The translations under genes and the position numbers were made by a program. 64,000 nt of DNA. It comes from Stappia stellulata (lineage in GTDB: Bacteria; Pseudomonadota; Alphaproteobacteria; Rhizobiales; Stappiaceae). Below the pieces are notes generated by a model. That model did no database searches and was not told the DNA's origin. It saw nothing but the letters and a program-made list of their open reading frames with translations. The number at the start of each line of letters is the position of its first letter. Within the stretch, counting starts at the first letter, position 1. This document shows positions 63,900-64,000 of this stretch, in pieces. The stretch lies in NCBI RefSeq assembly GCF_020176715.1, contig NZ_JAIVMF010000001.1, positions 248,001 through 312,000 of the forward strand. The letters run 5' to 3'.

Positions 63900-64000
63900 A
63901 TGGACGCGCAGACGGTAGAACAAGACGACGTTCACAAGACGATCTACGACTATCTGATTGAAAACTCCGGCGTGAACGTCTCCGGGGGGATCGATCCCGA
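63900..64000 (+). CDS. Acyl/peptidyl carrier protein, N-terminal part (cut by the window end)
   Basis: An AGGAGG site and seven bases precede ATG 63900. The 33 visible residues (MDAQTVEQDDVHKTIYDYLI, then ENSGVNVSGGIDP) look like helix I and the first loop of an acyl carrier protein (IYDYLIEN followed by a variable loop before the DLLESGLLDS motif). The Ser that carries phosphopantetheine lies beyond the window. Adjacent to a carrier-type acyl-CoA dehydrogenase this is the likely partner. A different small protein cannot be excluded from 33 residues. Confidence 0.6.
   Translation, partial: MDAQTVEQDDVHKTIYDYLIENSGVNVSGGIDP

Overview
The window is about 64 kb of GC-rich DNA with short intergenic gaps, many ATGA/GTGA stop-start overlaps and many TRAP and ABC uptake operons. 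The gene families (HpsNOP/SuyAB sulfonate catabolism, NnrS/NnrU, ZnuABC-Zur with an alphaproteobacterial-type Zur box, a Bkd complex with an Lrp regulator) point to a free-living, probably marine alphaproteobacterium, Hyphomicrobiales/Stappiaceae-like or Rhodobacterales-like. That is an inference from gene content; the window holds no rRNA marker. It is mostly accessory catabolic and transport DNA, with one tRNA and no recognisable transposase, integrase, phage or CRISPR.

Left part (1-12.4 kb). The 3' end of a Crp/Fnr regulator faces nnrS-nnrU, which lie behind an NsrR-like palindrome. Next comes a ten-gene minus-strand operon that reads as a complete 2,3-dihydroxypropane-1-sulfonate (DHPS) pathway: small membrane protein, TRAP transporter hpsKLM, dehydrogenases hpsN/hpsO/hpsP, sulfolactate sulfo-lyase suyA/suyB and a YeiH-type exporter. 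A divergent LacI-family gene and a perfect LacI-type palindrome sit at its head.

12.4-28.9 kb. A dipeptide/oligopeptide ABC operon on the minus strand is divergent from a MarR gene that heads creatininase-family, ketopantoate-reductase-like, SDR, M20 peptidase and EamA genes; the substrate is unknown. An aldehyde dehydrogenase of the ketoglutarate-semialdehyde type follows, next to the remains of a DapA-family gene and a GntR regulator with two identical operators. A few envelope genes come after (small membrane protein, extensin-like protein, DUF2254).

28.9-42.9 kb. Zinc uptake (zur-znuBC against znuA, with two Zur boxes one 21-bp step apart), a cobalamin riboswitch driving a DUF1636 protein and a BtuCDF-like ABC transporter, then an Lrp gene divergent from an acyl-CoA dehydrogenase and a complete branched-chain 2-oxoacid dehydrogenase complex (E1 alpha, E1 beta, E2, E3). 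A 130-nt hairpin repeat and two convergent terminators close the block.

42.9-51.3 kb. An eight-gene operon of unknown substrate: thiolase, acyl-CoA synthetase, two different PPC/DUF296 proteins, SDR and a TRAP transporter, with a divergent Lrp regulator. tRNA-Cys follows.

51.5-64 kb. The least familiar part. A minus-strand run carries a TRAP transporter, a YggS protein, a kinase-fold protein I do not recognise and a free-standing amino-acid adenylation enzyme, with ilvD and a LysR gene upstream. Across an AT-rich divergent region lie an acyl-CoA dehydrogenase with a relocated catalytic glutamate and the start of an acyl carrier protein cut by the window edge. Together these suggest a carrier-protein-tethered pathway; I consider it the best candidate here for an undescribed system.
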